A DNA stretch of 21,851 bases, taken from a virus. The stretch lies in IMG/VR virus record IMGVR_UViG_3300020438_000317, positions 1 to 21,851 of that record. One strand, 5' to 3'. The notes under the pieces were generated by a model. It saw only the letters and a program-made list of their open reading frames with translations. It did no database searches and was not told the DNA's origin. How positions within the stretch are numbered: position 1 is the first letter of the stretch; each line of letters opens with the position of its first letter. This document shows, in pieces, positions 13,400 to 19,615 of the stretch. A program made the position numbers and the translations under genes.

Positions 13400-13800
13400 T
13401 ATTGTACTTAGGAATTAGTTCCCACTCACTCTTCTCTTTAAATGATATAATTTTTATCTGACTTAAAGGGGAACATTCTCCTACCTCACCTACTATATCT
13501 ACTAAACCCCAATCTGATAGAAGTTTTGCAATAGTGTTTCGTCTTTGTAAATCATTGTCTTGGAAATCTGCCTCTTTGCCATCTAATGCAAAAAGTTCTT
13601 TGAAGTGTGTTATGAAGTATCTGCCTTTCTTGTGAAGAATATGACAGGACTGATAAAGAACCTGTTCCTTTTTAGAAGCAACACCTATTCGAGATAGGGT
13701 TTCCCTTACTTTTAAAAAGTCTTCTGGGTCCTTTAAAGTGACTTCTAATGGGCTATAGCCTGGGTAGTCAATATTAAAGTAATTCTCTTGATCACTCATT
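13380..13800 (-). CDS. regA: RegA translational repressor
   Basis: A 139-residue protein matching T4 RegA (122 residues) through most of its length. Shared segments include P-E-D-F-L-K-V, L-Y-Q-S-C-H-I-L, K-K-G-R-Y-F-I, H-F-K-E, L-L-S-D-W-G-L and E-W-E-L-I-P-K-Y-N-I-G. RegA binds the ribosome-binding regions of early phage mRNAs and blocks translation, including its own and those of the clamp and clamp loader in T4. I take the ATG at 13800, with AAGG about 9 bases upstream, because the longer in-frame reading from a GTG would overlap gene 62 and has no homology. A late box with the stop codon of gene 62 inside it lies 43 bases upstream. Confidence 0.95.
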
Positions 13801-13842
13801 TCAATACGCCTTGTTGTTGTATAATATACTAGGTTATATTGA

Positions 13843-13850
13843 TATTTATA
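13843..13850 (-). promoter_or_regulatory. T4-type late promoter box before regA
   Basis: TATAAATA on the minus strand. The TAA stop of gene 62 (13848-13846) is contained in it. It is 43 bases upstream of the regA ATG. T4 regA also has a promoter of its own beyond the clamp-loader operon, which gives weak support. Confidence 0.5.
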
Positions 13851-14307
13851 CCTTTCCACCTTTAGAGGTGTTAAGATGCAACTTAATGAGATCTATTTCT
13901 GTTTCCGTTAATATTGATAAAGCTTCTTTTGCTTTAATAAAACTGTATCCAAAAAACTCTTGAATTGCCTCAATATTTTCTTCTTCAGCCTTTAGCCATT
14001 TATTGTAACGCTTCGCTTTCCTTACAACGCTTCTTAAAAAATCATATTGTAATTTATTGTCTAAATGAGGTCTGGCATTCATTTCATTACCTGCAATAAT
14101 TGTATCTTTGCCAAATCCCATTGCACGATTTACGATAAAAGGATTGTATTCTTTTTCTGTCCTTTCATCTACTATTAAATCTTCTTTTGTATGGTTAATA
14201 CTATTAGCAAAATCGAAAGGTGAGATCTTTTTAAGTTTTTGTTCAAACTCTTTCTCATCTACCTCTACAACAGGATCTCCAAATCCTTCTAATATTGAAT
14301 CTACCAA
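13846..14307 (-). CDS. 62: Clamp-loader small subunit (gp62 type)
   Basis: A 153-residue protein resembling the cyanophage form of gp62, shorter than T4 gp62 (187). Shared features are S-P-F-D-F-A-N-S-I-N, the acidic E-R-T-E-K-E-Y-N-P-F-I-V-N-R-A, N-K-L-Q-Y-D-F-L, and K-R-Y-N-K-W. With four gp44 subunits it forms the ATPase that loads gp45 onto primed DNA. Its place between gene 44 and regA fits the T4 order. The start is probably TTG at 14307, overlapping the stop of the 43-residue gene; AGGAG lies 10 bases upstream. Extending to the upstream in-frame TTG at 14340 adds residues with no homology. The stop codon lies in the late box before regA. Confidence 0.85.
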   Translation of the reverse strand: MVDSILEGFGDPVVEVDEKEFEQKLKKISPFDFANSINHTKEDLIVDERTEKEYNPFIVNRAMGFGKDTIIAGNEMNARPHLDNKLQYDFLRSVVRKAKRYNKWLKAEEENIEAIQEFFGYSFIKAKEALSILTETEIDLIKLHLNTSKGGKV

Positions 14308-14432
14308 TGTCTTAATACTCCTGATATAATAAAGAAGCAAGTAAAGAAATTAACAAGAACTACAATAGTTCTCATAACTGCAACTGCATCTGCTTCCCTA
14401 GAATCGTCGCTAGCTTTTTCTCCTAACGACAT
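14301..14432 (-). CDS. 43-residue single-helix membrane protein
   Basis: A 43-residue ORF starting M-S-L-G-E-K-A-S-D-D. The first 19 residues are polar and acidic, then Arg21, a hydrophobic segment of about 20 residues (I-V-V-L-V-N-F-F-T-C-F-F-I-I-S-G-V-L, 23-40) and a final R-H-W. This is a clear single membrane helix with positive ends. The stop overlaps the TTG start of gene 62, so the two are coupled. The ribosome binding site is poor. The gene lies inside the clamp-loader operon, between the RHH gene and 62. It is too short for length filters and would be missed in many annotations. Function unknown. Confidence 0.65.
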   Translation of the reverse strand: MSLGEKASDDSREADAVAVMRTIVVLVNFFTCFFIISGVLRHW

Positions 14433-14436
14433 ACAC

Positions 14437-14465
14437 CATAATTTCCATAATTTACCTAATGTCAA
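14437..14465 (-). promoter_or_regulatory. Weak candidate promoter before the 43-residue gene and 62
   Basis: TTGACATTAGGTA on the minus strand is identical for 13 bases to the -35 and spacer start of the promoter at 1852-1824, but the -10 region reads ATTATG at 17 bases or TATGGT at 19, both poor. It overlaps the end of the RHH gene. It could be a degraded or chance match. Confidence 0.25.
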
Positions 14466-14616
14466 CATCTTTCAACATCCTATAACTTTCTAATAATAGT
14501 TCAGTAACAGTAATGCCCCTCTCTTTAGCCTCCTGTGTAATTTCCTGCTTAATCTCAGATGGCACTCTAATGTCAATTCGAGCATCTGCTGTTTTTGCTT
14601 TGTTGTAATCTTTCAT
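14452..14616 (-). CDS. Ribbon-helix-helix DNA-binding protein
   Basis: A 54-residue protein with the Arc/CopG-type fold written plainly in sequence: a strand A-R-I-D-I-R-V-P (12-19), helix 1 S-E-I-K-Q-E-I-T-Q-E-A-K-E-R (20-33), the turn G-I-T-V-T, and helix 2 E-L-L-L-E-S-Y-R-M-L-K (39-49). Proteins of this fold dimerise and bind the DNA major groove with the paired strands; the alternating R-x-D-x-R residues are the likely contacts. The ATG overlaps the gene 44 stop (TAATG), so it is translated with the clamp loader. It has no place in the T4 gene order. A role as a repressor acting on the repeated promoters is possible but speculative. Confidence 0.8.
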   Translation of the reverse strand: MKDYNKAKTADARIDIRVPSEIKQEITQEAKERGITVTELLLESYRMLKDVDIR

Positions 14617-15554
14617 TACTTAAACTCCACATTAGCCATAATTTCAGTTAAGCAAGCTGTAAGGTTAATCTCTTGATCTGCTACAAAAGCTGCTTTGTAC
14701 TGATAATCTGCTATTAATAGAACCACTTGGGGTACTGACTTAACCTCAGGGAGCAGTATATCGTATATCTGTCTAAATATACCCTGTGGATCTGTGTCCA
14801 CATTGTTAGCTACCCATTGTCTCATCTTCTTCCAGTCTTTCTCTCTAAGGCTCTCTAACAGCTGCTTAGCGTTTATTTCTTGGAAGTTACTTAGTATACC
14901 CTCATCTATAACACCACTTACAGAGTACCGCTGTAGCTCATTTAGCACCCTTCTATAGTCAGGAAAGTGCTTCATTAGGAGCTCAGCGAGCACCTTTTCG
15001 TTGTATTGTACGCCTTCTGTATTAAGGATATACTTCATCCTTTCCATAAACTTAGAAGCTAATACAGGGCGATCTGAGGGTGCTATTTTAAAGTCTATAA
15101 CAGTAGTCCTGCTATGTAACGGGTCTATTAACCTATTAGCATAGTTACATGTAAATATAAACCTACAGTTCTCAGAGAATGTCTCTATGAACCCTCTAAG
15201 GGCTGGTTGTACACTATCTCTGTTCATATAGTCTGCCTCATCAAGAATAACAACCTTAGTTTTACCCTCAAAAGAAACAGCTGAGGCAAACTGCCTAATT
15301 TTAGTTCTGAGGGTATCTATCTGTCTACCTTCATCACTACCATTAATAACAATATAGTCACAGCCTAAGGATTCACATAACGCACGCGCGAGAGTAGTTT
15401 TACCTGTACCTGCTGTCCCACTTAATAATAAGTTAGGCACTTCACCCTTCTTAATGAATGTAGCAAATTGCTTTTTTACACTCTCAGGGAGGACACAATC
15501 TTCCACCGTGCGTGGACGATATTTCTCAACCCATAAAAATTGTCCTGGTTCCAT
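14616..15554 (-). CDS. 44: Clamp-loader large subunit ATPase (gp44 type)
   Basis: A 312-residue AAA+ ATPase, close to T4 gp44 (319). The opening W-V-E-K-Y-R-P and Walker A G-T-A-G-T-G-K-T (46-53), Walker B V-V-I-L-D-E-A-D (101-108), sensor 1 F-T-C-N-Y-A-N and the arginine-finger motif H-S-R-T are all present. With gp62 it opens and closes the clamp gp45 around DNA using ATP. The ATG at 15554 has a perfect AAGGAG 5 bases upstream; the further in-frame extension would start from GTG with no ribosome site. The 72 bases between this start and the peroxiredoxin stop hold nothing else I can see. Confidence 0.95.
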   Translation of the reverse strand: MEPGQFLWVEKYRPRTVEDCVLPESVKKQFATFIKKGEVPNLLLSGTAGTGKTTLARALCESLGCDYIVINGSDEGRQIDTLRTKIRQFASAVSFEGKTKVVILDEADYMNRDSVQPALRGFIETFSENCRFIFTCNYANRLIDPLHSRTTVIDFKIAPSDRPVLASKFMERMKYILNTEGVQYNEKVLAELLMKHFPDYRRVLNELQRYSVSGVIDEGILSNFQEINAKQLLESLREKDWKKMRQWVANNVDTDPQGIFRQIYDILLPEVKSVPQVVLLIADYQYKAAFVADQEINLTACLTEIMANVEFK

Positions 15555-15626
15555 AATCACTCCTTCATAATATAATTTACTTTTTTGGCCATTTTTTCCG
15601 GCCACATTTTTCGAGGGTAAAAAGGT

Positions 15627-16220
15627 CTACGAAAAATTCTCCTTGATATCTGTCGTATCTGAGAATTCTAAGTTTATGTGCTTACCTTCACTACTCCAGC
15701 CAAATGCTTTCACATTATCTAAAACAAACTCTGGTTTGGATAGTTCATAAGGATCTCCCTCAATATCATCACCAAATCCTTCTTCAACGAAAGATTGTAC
15801 CACTTGTCTGTCATCAACTATTGCTGCGTATCTCCAAGATCTAACACCGAAACCAATGTTATCTTTTCTCACATCCATACCTAGCTTAATAGTTAATTGT
15901 GCTGAGCCATCAGGAATAATTTTTACATTTACTAGCCCTTGGTTCATTGCCCACTCATTACAGACGAATGTATCGTTAACTGTAATACAATAGACATCAT
16001 CAATACCAGCTTGTCTAAAGTCATTATATAACTCCTCGAACCCTGGTAATTGTTGTCCTGAACATGTAGGTGTAAAAGCTCCTGGTAATCCAAAGACTAC
16101 AATTCTTTTACCTTCAAAAAGATCTACATCATTCATTTCAACAAATTTAGAAACACCATCTGTTGTGGTTACCTGTTTGGTAATTTTAAATGGTGGTATT
16201 TGTGCTGTTAACTCGCTCAT
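15627..16220 (-). CDS. Peroxiredoxin, Prx5-like
   Basis: A 197-residue peroxiredoxin. The active-site motif P-G-A-F-T-P-T-C-S (46-54) has the peroxidatic Cys53, and the supporting Arg is Arg127 in G-V-R-S-W-R-Y-A. The V-N-D-T-F-V block is typical of the Prx5/AhpE-related subfamily. Cys78 and Cys87 could act as resolving partners, though neither position is diagnostic. It reduces peroxides using a thiol donor; a phage copy could protect the infected cell from oxidative stress. The ATG at 16220 overlaps the preceding gene by 3 bases (ATGA) and has GGAGG ahead of it. The gene is inserted between 45 and 44, which are near neighbours in T4. Confidence 0.9.
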   Translation of the reverse strand: MSELTAQIPPFKITKQVTTTDGVSKFVEMNDVDLFEGKRIVVFGLPGAFTPTCSGQQLPGFEELYNDFRQAGIDDVYCITVNDTFVCNEWAMNQGLVNVKIIPDGSAQLTIKLGMDVRKDNIGFGVRSWRYAAIVDDRQVVQSFVEEGFGDDIEGDPYELSKPEFVLDNVKAFGWSSEGKHINLEFSDTTDIKENFS

Positions 16221-16390
16221 TCTTCCTCCTGGAAAGGATCTACTTCACCCTTCATTACTTTTCTAACGATATTAATTGCTGGATTAGGCCTAGTAAAAAT
16301 ATATTCTACTGTTTCGCCTTCCTTGTTAAATTCTACTACCCAGCCATTCTGTGCTTCACGGATAGTTACTTCTAGTTTATCATCACCCAT
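16217..16390 (-). CDS. 57-residue protein between gene 45 and the peroxiredoxin
   Basis: A 57-residue protein starting M-G-D-D-K-L-E-V-T-I-R. The ATG at 16390 overlaps the gene 45 stop by 8 bases and GGAG stands 6 bases upstream; its own stop overlaps the peroxiredoxin ATG. The sequence suggests two or three beta strands (L-E-V-T-I-R, W-V-V-E-F, V-E-Y-I-F) then a helix (I-N-I-V-R-K-V-M) and an acidic end. I do not recognise a function. The tight packing makes it a genuine gene despite its length. Confidence 0.75.
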   Translation of the reverse strand: MGDDKLEVTIREAQNGWVVEFNKEGETVEYIFTRPNPAINIVRKVMKGEVDPFQEEE

Positions 16391-17054
16391 TGTTAGCTCC
16401 TATTACTGAAGAACGCTCTAGTGCCAGCCAATATTTTGTATCGCCTTTACTGCTTTCTAAGAACATAAACTTTTTCTCAGAAAGAATAACTGTATAACTA
16501 CCAGGGATAACCTTAAAGTTTTCCACTGCTAGTTTAGCATCAAACTGTTTGTCTGTTGTACCTATAACTTGTCTAAATGAATTAGACTTAGGTGTACTAG
16601 GATCGCCTACTTGCATTGTAACTTCGTTGCCGTCACCTACGATGCTTAACATGGGAGCTGCTGTAATAGCTGCTGCTTTCATAATCATGTCAATGTCATC
16701 TTTAGTTAAGTCAAACTGGAAGAAGTTATCTACATCAATACTTTTGTCAGGAGCACTAACAATAATGTTAGGGTCTGCATAAAAATATTCAAATACGGAA
16801 GAACCTTTTGTGACTTTAAGACTCTCATCTCCAAAGTCAACATCTGTATCTTCCATTAAAGTTAAGAGAGGGAGCAAGCCATTTAAATCATAGATTGCAA
16901 ACTCTCTAGGAAAGGACTCAGTCACCTCAGCTCTAGCAAAAATGTTTTTGCCTGTGCTAATAGTAGAAAGTGTACTACCCTCACGAATAAGAATATTCGT
17001 GTTAATTGTTGCGAAGTTCTTGAGAGTATCAAGAGTGCCTTTGCTTAGTTTCAT
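16383..17054 (-). CDS. 45: Sliding clamp (gp45 type)
   Basis: A 223-residue homologue of T4 gp45 (228). The start M-K-L-S-K and L-K-N-F-A-T-I-N is almost identical to T4, followed by the conserved A-I-Y-D-L-N-G-L-L and a C-terminal strand region Y-W-L-A-L-E. Three copies form a ring that tethers the polymerase, and in T4 the same ring activates late transcription with gp33 and gp55, linking replication to the late boxes found here. GGAG lies 7 bases before the ATG at 17054. Two promoters stand upstream: TTGACT/TATAAT at 17116-17088, whose -10 is embedded in a palindrome, and a late box at 17173-17166. Confidence 0.95.
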   Translation of the reverse strand: MKLSKGTLDTLKNFATINTNILIREGSTLSTISTGKNIFARAEVTESFPREFAIYDLNGLLPLLTLMEDTDVDFGDESLKVTKGSSVFEYFYADPNIIVSAPDKSIDVDNFFQFDLTKDDIDMIMKAAAITAAPMLSIVGDGNEVTMQVGDPSTPKSNSFRQVIGTTDKQFDAKLAVENFKVIPGSYTVILSEKKFMFLESSKGDTKYWLALERSSVIGANNG

Positions 17055-17077
17055 AATATATCTCCAAATTTATATTT

Positions 17078-17107
17078 ACTATATCGTATTATACGATCTT
17101 ATATAGT
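17078..17107 (-). promoter_or_regulatory. Palindrome over the -10 of gene 45 promoter
   Basis: ATCGTAT-T-ATACGAT is a perfect 7-bp inverted repeat with one central base (17083-17097). A second, slightly offset pair ACTATA/TATAGT flanks it (17078-17083 and 17102-17107). The centre falls inside the -10 hexamer, the position expected for an operator bound by a dimeric repressor. Confidence 0.5.
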
Positions 17108-17116
17108 AAGAGTCAA
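17088..17116 (-). promoter_or_regulatory. Promoter for gene 45
   Basis: Minus strand TTGACT (17116-17111), 17-base spacer, perfect TATAAT (17093-17088), 34 bases upstream of the ATG. The spacer does not carry the AGAGTG core of the four repeated promoters, so it may be regulated separately. Confidence 0.75.
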
Positions 17117-17165
17117 TGTATTGTAGGACCAATTAGTGTATTCTTTTTGTTCCTTCATACAATAC

Positions 17166-17173
17166 TATTTATA
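17166..17173 (-). promoter_or_regulatory. T4-type late promoter box upstream of gene 45
   Basis: TATAAATA on the minus strand, in the non-coding gap between the SGNH-like gene (stop 17189) and gene 45, about 112 bases from its ATG. It would give gene 45 a second, late transcript. Confidence 0.55.
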
Positions 17174-17188
17174 CACACAGGTGCAATT

Positions 17189-18148
17189 TTAGTAACAAGA
17201 AAGGTTAAAGTGGTTTGCTATATTCTGTGCAAATAATTGATGTGTTTTAATTGATGGGTGAATTAGATCTCTACCTACATCCTCTCGTTCGTACCCTTTA
17301 GGTGGTTGGCATGTTATTATAGGTGTAAAGATTCTTTCCTTACATATCTGTTGACGCTGTTCAAATGTATCATCTTTATGATATGCTCCTACTGAACCTC
17401 CTACTACTTCCATAGAAAAAATATCTACATCATTTTTGAATTGATGTGCTGAAGATATTTCTGTAGTTTCTTCTAATGAGTTTCCTCCTAGATTCATAAA
17501 TGTTAATTCTATATCTAATTTCTCACATAATTTTATGATAGTACGATAAAGAATTGTATGTTGGGAAGTAGGAATAGTTGTTGATTCATACTCTCTAAAG
17601 AAGGCATAATCAGGTTCATTAGGATACAATAAAGAACCTGCATAGTCTATATTGTGTATTGTGTTATGATCTGTAATTTTAAATGTTCCTGTAGGATTTT
17701 CTGCTACTGCTAACATAATTCTACTAGGTGGTTTGTGCCATCTTTTAGACAGTTCCAAAAGATTATGTGCAGCATATTCTGGCCTGTTGCCAAATAAACT
17801 TGTATCATATACACCAAAGTCTCCTATATCAGATAAAACAGATGCACAAGTATCAAACCTATTAACACCTGGTCCTAATGTAGGACATCCTGCATCTAAT
17901 AACCACCATTCGTTTTGACTAATCTCTTCTAACTCTTTATGATTTCTAAATCCAAAAGAGTCAAAAACATATTCAACATCTATGTGAGGATCGTTCCAAT
18001 ACCAATCTGAACCTTGAATCTTTTTTGCCTTATCAAACCACTCTTGTGATTCGTGCATCATCCATTTATATTTCTTTCCTGGGATAACATCAAAGGCAAT
18101 GAAACCTTTGTCGTTTATTTGAAGTTTTTTAACTGAGTCATTACTCAT
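17189..18148 (-). CDS. SGNH/GDSL hydrolase-like protein with Cys in place of the nucleophile Ser
   Basis: A 319-residue protein with the plan of a phage or bacterial SGNH hydrolase. F-D-S-F-G-F-R-N at about 62-69 is the typical N-S-x-G-F-R lead. The nucleophile block follows as D-A-G-C-P-T-L-G-P-G-V (85-95), which aligns with L-G-D-S-F-T-F-G-Y-G-V, so the nucleophile Ser is Cys88 and the preceding Asp is Gly. A G-G-N block (M-N-L-G-G-N) and the catalytic D-x-x-H (Asp294, His297 in D-L-I-H-P-S) are retained. A thiol nucleophile or loss of esterase activity are both possible. The start at 18148 overlaps the crotonase stop (ATGAGTAA); the longer in-frame reading would overlap it by 74 bases. Substrates of phage SGNH proteins are often cell-surface esters. 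Confidence 0.75.
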   Translation of the reverse strand: MSNDSVKKLQINDKGFIAFDVIPGKKYKWMMHESQEWFDKAKKIQGSDWYWNDPHIDVEYVFDSFGFRNHKELEEISQNEWWLLDAGCPTLGPGVNRFDTCASVLSDIGDFGVYDTSLFGNRPEYAAHNLLELSKRWHKPPSRIMLAVAENPTGTFKITDHNTIHNIDYAGSLLYPNEPDYAFFREYESTTIPTSQHTILYRTIIKLCEKLDIELTFMNLGGNSLEETTEISSAHQFKNDVDIFSMEVVGGSVGAYHKDDTFEQRQQICKERIFTPIITCQPPKGYEREDVGRDLIHPSIKTHQLFAQNIANHFNLSCY

Positions 18149-18923
18149 TTTTGAACACTGCTGGACGGCCTTCTTGCCAGGATGTAAGAGCCTCTTGTAG
18201 ATCTTTAGAGTCAATACATAAATCCTTAGCCCAAAGTGCTTTTGTTATTGCCTCATCTAAATGTCCATTTACAGTTTCCCATGCACCTGCTTTTGTTCCA
18301 TGTACTGCTATTGGTGCACATATTTCTGTTATTCTTTTAGCATATTCAAATGCTACCTGTCTAACATCTTCTCCTGGAGCTATAACTTTATTAACAAGTC
18401 CTACCTTCTCTCCCCATGCAGTAGTCTCAGGATCTCCTGGAATCATAAAGCCCATTGCTCTATTGTAACCAATTTTTTGTGTTAGTTTTACCTGCATTGT
18501 CACAGGATTTAATCCCCTCTGGGATTCGTTCATCCAAAACTTAGTATTGGAATCTGCTATTACAATATCACACCCTAACATAAAACTAAACCCTTCTCCA
18601 ATAGTCCAACCATGAACAGCACAAATAATAGGTTTAGGTGTTGTCATATCATTTTCAAGATATGTACCTAAGCCTTGCTTAGTAGCGTCCATAAAGTTTT
18701 CTGTATTGGATAAGTCTGCACCCACACAAAAGTCTGTTTTGCCTGGGGCTGATTGCATTACTACTGCCCAGACGTCATCATCGTCTCTGACTCTAAGTAA
18801 TGCTTCGTTGATTGCTGGGTATGAATGAATATCACATCGGTTATTGTCGCCAACCATATTTAAACTTATGATTCCAACTCGCCCTATCTTTTCGTAGAGC
18901 ACACGATCCATAATATTTTCCAT
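18141..18923 (-). CDS. Crotonase-fold protein (enoyl-CoA hydratase/isomerase family)
   Basis: A 260-residue crotonase-superfamily protein. The oxyanion-hole blocks are F-C-V-G-A-D-L (65-71) and A-V-H-G-W-T-I-G-E-G (102-111), followed by C-D-I-V-I-A-D. Aligned to rat enoyl-CoA hydratase without gaps from the second block, the catalytic Glu144 position is Ser113, while the Glu164 position is kept as Glu133 (M-N-E). With only one of the two hydratase glutamates it is probably not a classic hydratase; isomerase, hydrolase or decarboxylase chemistry on an acyl-CoA-like substrate remains possible. AGGA lies 7 bases before the ATG at 18923. This family is unusual in phages. The SGNH-like gene follows with overlap, so the two may act in the same acyl or surface-ester pathway. 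Confidence 0.88.
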   Translation of the reverse strand: MENIMDRVLYEKIGRVGIISLNMVGDNNRCDIHSYPAINEALLRVRDDDDVWAVVMQSAPGKTDFCVGADLSNTENFMDATKQGLGTYLENDMTTPKPIICAVHGWTIGEGFSFMLGCDIVIADSNTKFWMNESQRGLNPVTMQVKLTQKIGYNRAMGFMIPGDPETTAWGEKVGLVNKVIAPGEDVRQVAFEYAKRITEICAPIAVHGTKAGAWETVNGHLDEAITKALWAKDLCIDSKDLQEALTSWQEGRPAVFKNE

Positions 18924-18940
18924 AATGTAGTCCTAGTTAA

Positions 18941-19264
18941 TTAAAATTCTGCTATTGTAGTTCCTAAATCGTCTTCAATTTTACAGGTTATGTTTGCATC
19001 TATTAGTGCTTGTTTATATGCTGTTCTAACAGTAGATTCATCTGTTATTGTTCCCAGAATATCTAAAGAATCATGTGTATCTTTATCAGGAAAAACATAT
19101 ACAATCCTGGTAACTAGACCGTCTGTCTCGAAACCTTTTGTTGCACCTGCGTTAGCTAAAGCTGTAGCGCTTTCTGTTTTATTAGCTTCTGAAATACTAG
19201 CTACTGTTGGTAATGCTGTGCCCTCATCAGGTCTTGTAAGTGTCATTGTTACGGTATACGCCAT
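18941..19264 (-). CDS. Small late-promoter protein, unknown function
   Basis: A 107-residue protein, threonine- and alanine-rich, starting M-A-Y-T-V-T-M-T-L-T-R. The pattern of short strands (V-T-M-T-L-T; V-T-R-I-V-Y-V-F) with a Ser/Thr/Ala-rich middle looks like a small beta-rich virion or decoration protein. I do not recognise it with certainty. GGAG precedes the ATG at 19264 by 7 bases, and an exact late promoter box is 24 bases upstream, so it is most likely expressed late, which agrees with a structural role. No membrane segment or cysteine-rich motif apart from one Cys near the end. Confidence 0.75.
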   Translation of the reverse strand: MAYTVTMTLTRPDEGTALPTVASISEANKTESATALANAGATKGFETDGLVTRIVYVFPDKDTHDSLDILGTITDESTVRTAYKQALIDANITCKIEDDLGTTIAEF

Positions 19265-19287
19265 TAGTTGTCTCCAATTTGTCTTAT

Positions 19288-19295
19288 TATTTATA
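19288..19295 (-). promoter_or_regulatory. T4-type late promoter box
   Basis: TATAAATA on the minus strand, 24 bases upstream of the ATG at 19264 and just after the stop of the DUF3310-like gene. Its flanks (CTCTTATAAATAATAA) are nearly the same as those of the hsp20 late box, supporting a common phage late promoter consensus. Confidence 0.65.
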
Positions 19296-19300
19296 AGAGT

Positions 19301-19615
19301 TTAATCGTCTAGATAATGTTTTACGGTATTTTTATCGTGTTCTGAGAGAGCAATAATGCCGTAGTGTAATACCTTCATAAGATCCTTTCTATGGTCCTCT
19401 GTGGTACCTTTTCTGCCGTATCGTTGTGCGTATTTCAGAATGTTTCCTATTGTAAATCCTATTCCATGTCCACAATCACTAATGAATTCTGTGGATTGAA
19501 ATTTGTTTCTGCTGTAATGTCCAGAGTATGTCTTGTCGATATACGATTGGAGCTCCCTAATGAGAGCTCCTTCGTTGAACTTATACTCTGGCGTTTTATT
19601 CTTCGCCATCTTCAT
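19301..19615 (-). CDS. DUF3310-like phage protein
   Basis: A 104-residue protein. The block F-I-S-D-C-G-H-G-I-G-F-T-I-G-N-I-L-K-Y-A-Q-R-Y with the following G-R-K-G-T-T-E-D-H-R-K-D-L-x-K-V-L-H-Y matches the layout of the DUF3310 family (G-N-x-x-K-Y-x-x-R, then D-L-x-K-x-x-x-Y), common in phages and sometimes called nucleotide-kinase-like. I take the ATG at 19615 because AGGAG ends 4 bases before it; the ATG at 19609, two codons later, is possible. The start overlaps the CobS-like gene by 20 bases. Its function is not established; neighbours suggest early or middle expression with the CobS-like ATPase. Confidence 0.8.
   Translation of the reverse strand: MKMAKNKTPEYKFNEGALIRELQSYIDKTYSGHYSRNKFQSTEFISDCGHGIGFTIGNILKYAQRYGRKGTTEDHRKDLMKVLHYGIIALSEHDKNTVKHYLDD

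Noticed and set aside
14565-14578. TTGACATTAGAGTG on the minus strand inside the RHH gene, similar to the promoter core
   Set aside because: No -10 hexamer at 16 to 18 bases, and it encodes the conserved strand of the RHH fold.
18149-18214. Longer N-terminus for the SGNH-like gene
   Set aside because: It would overlap the crotonase gene by 74 bases and has no better ribosome site; the ATG at 18148 gives the usual ATGAGTAA junction.
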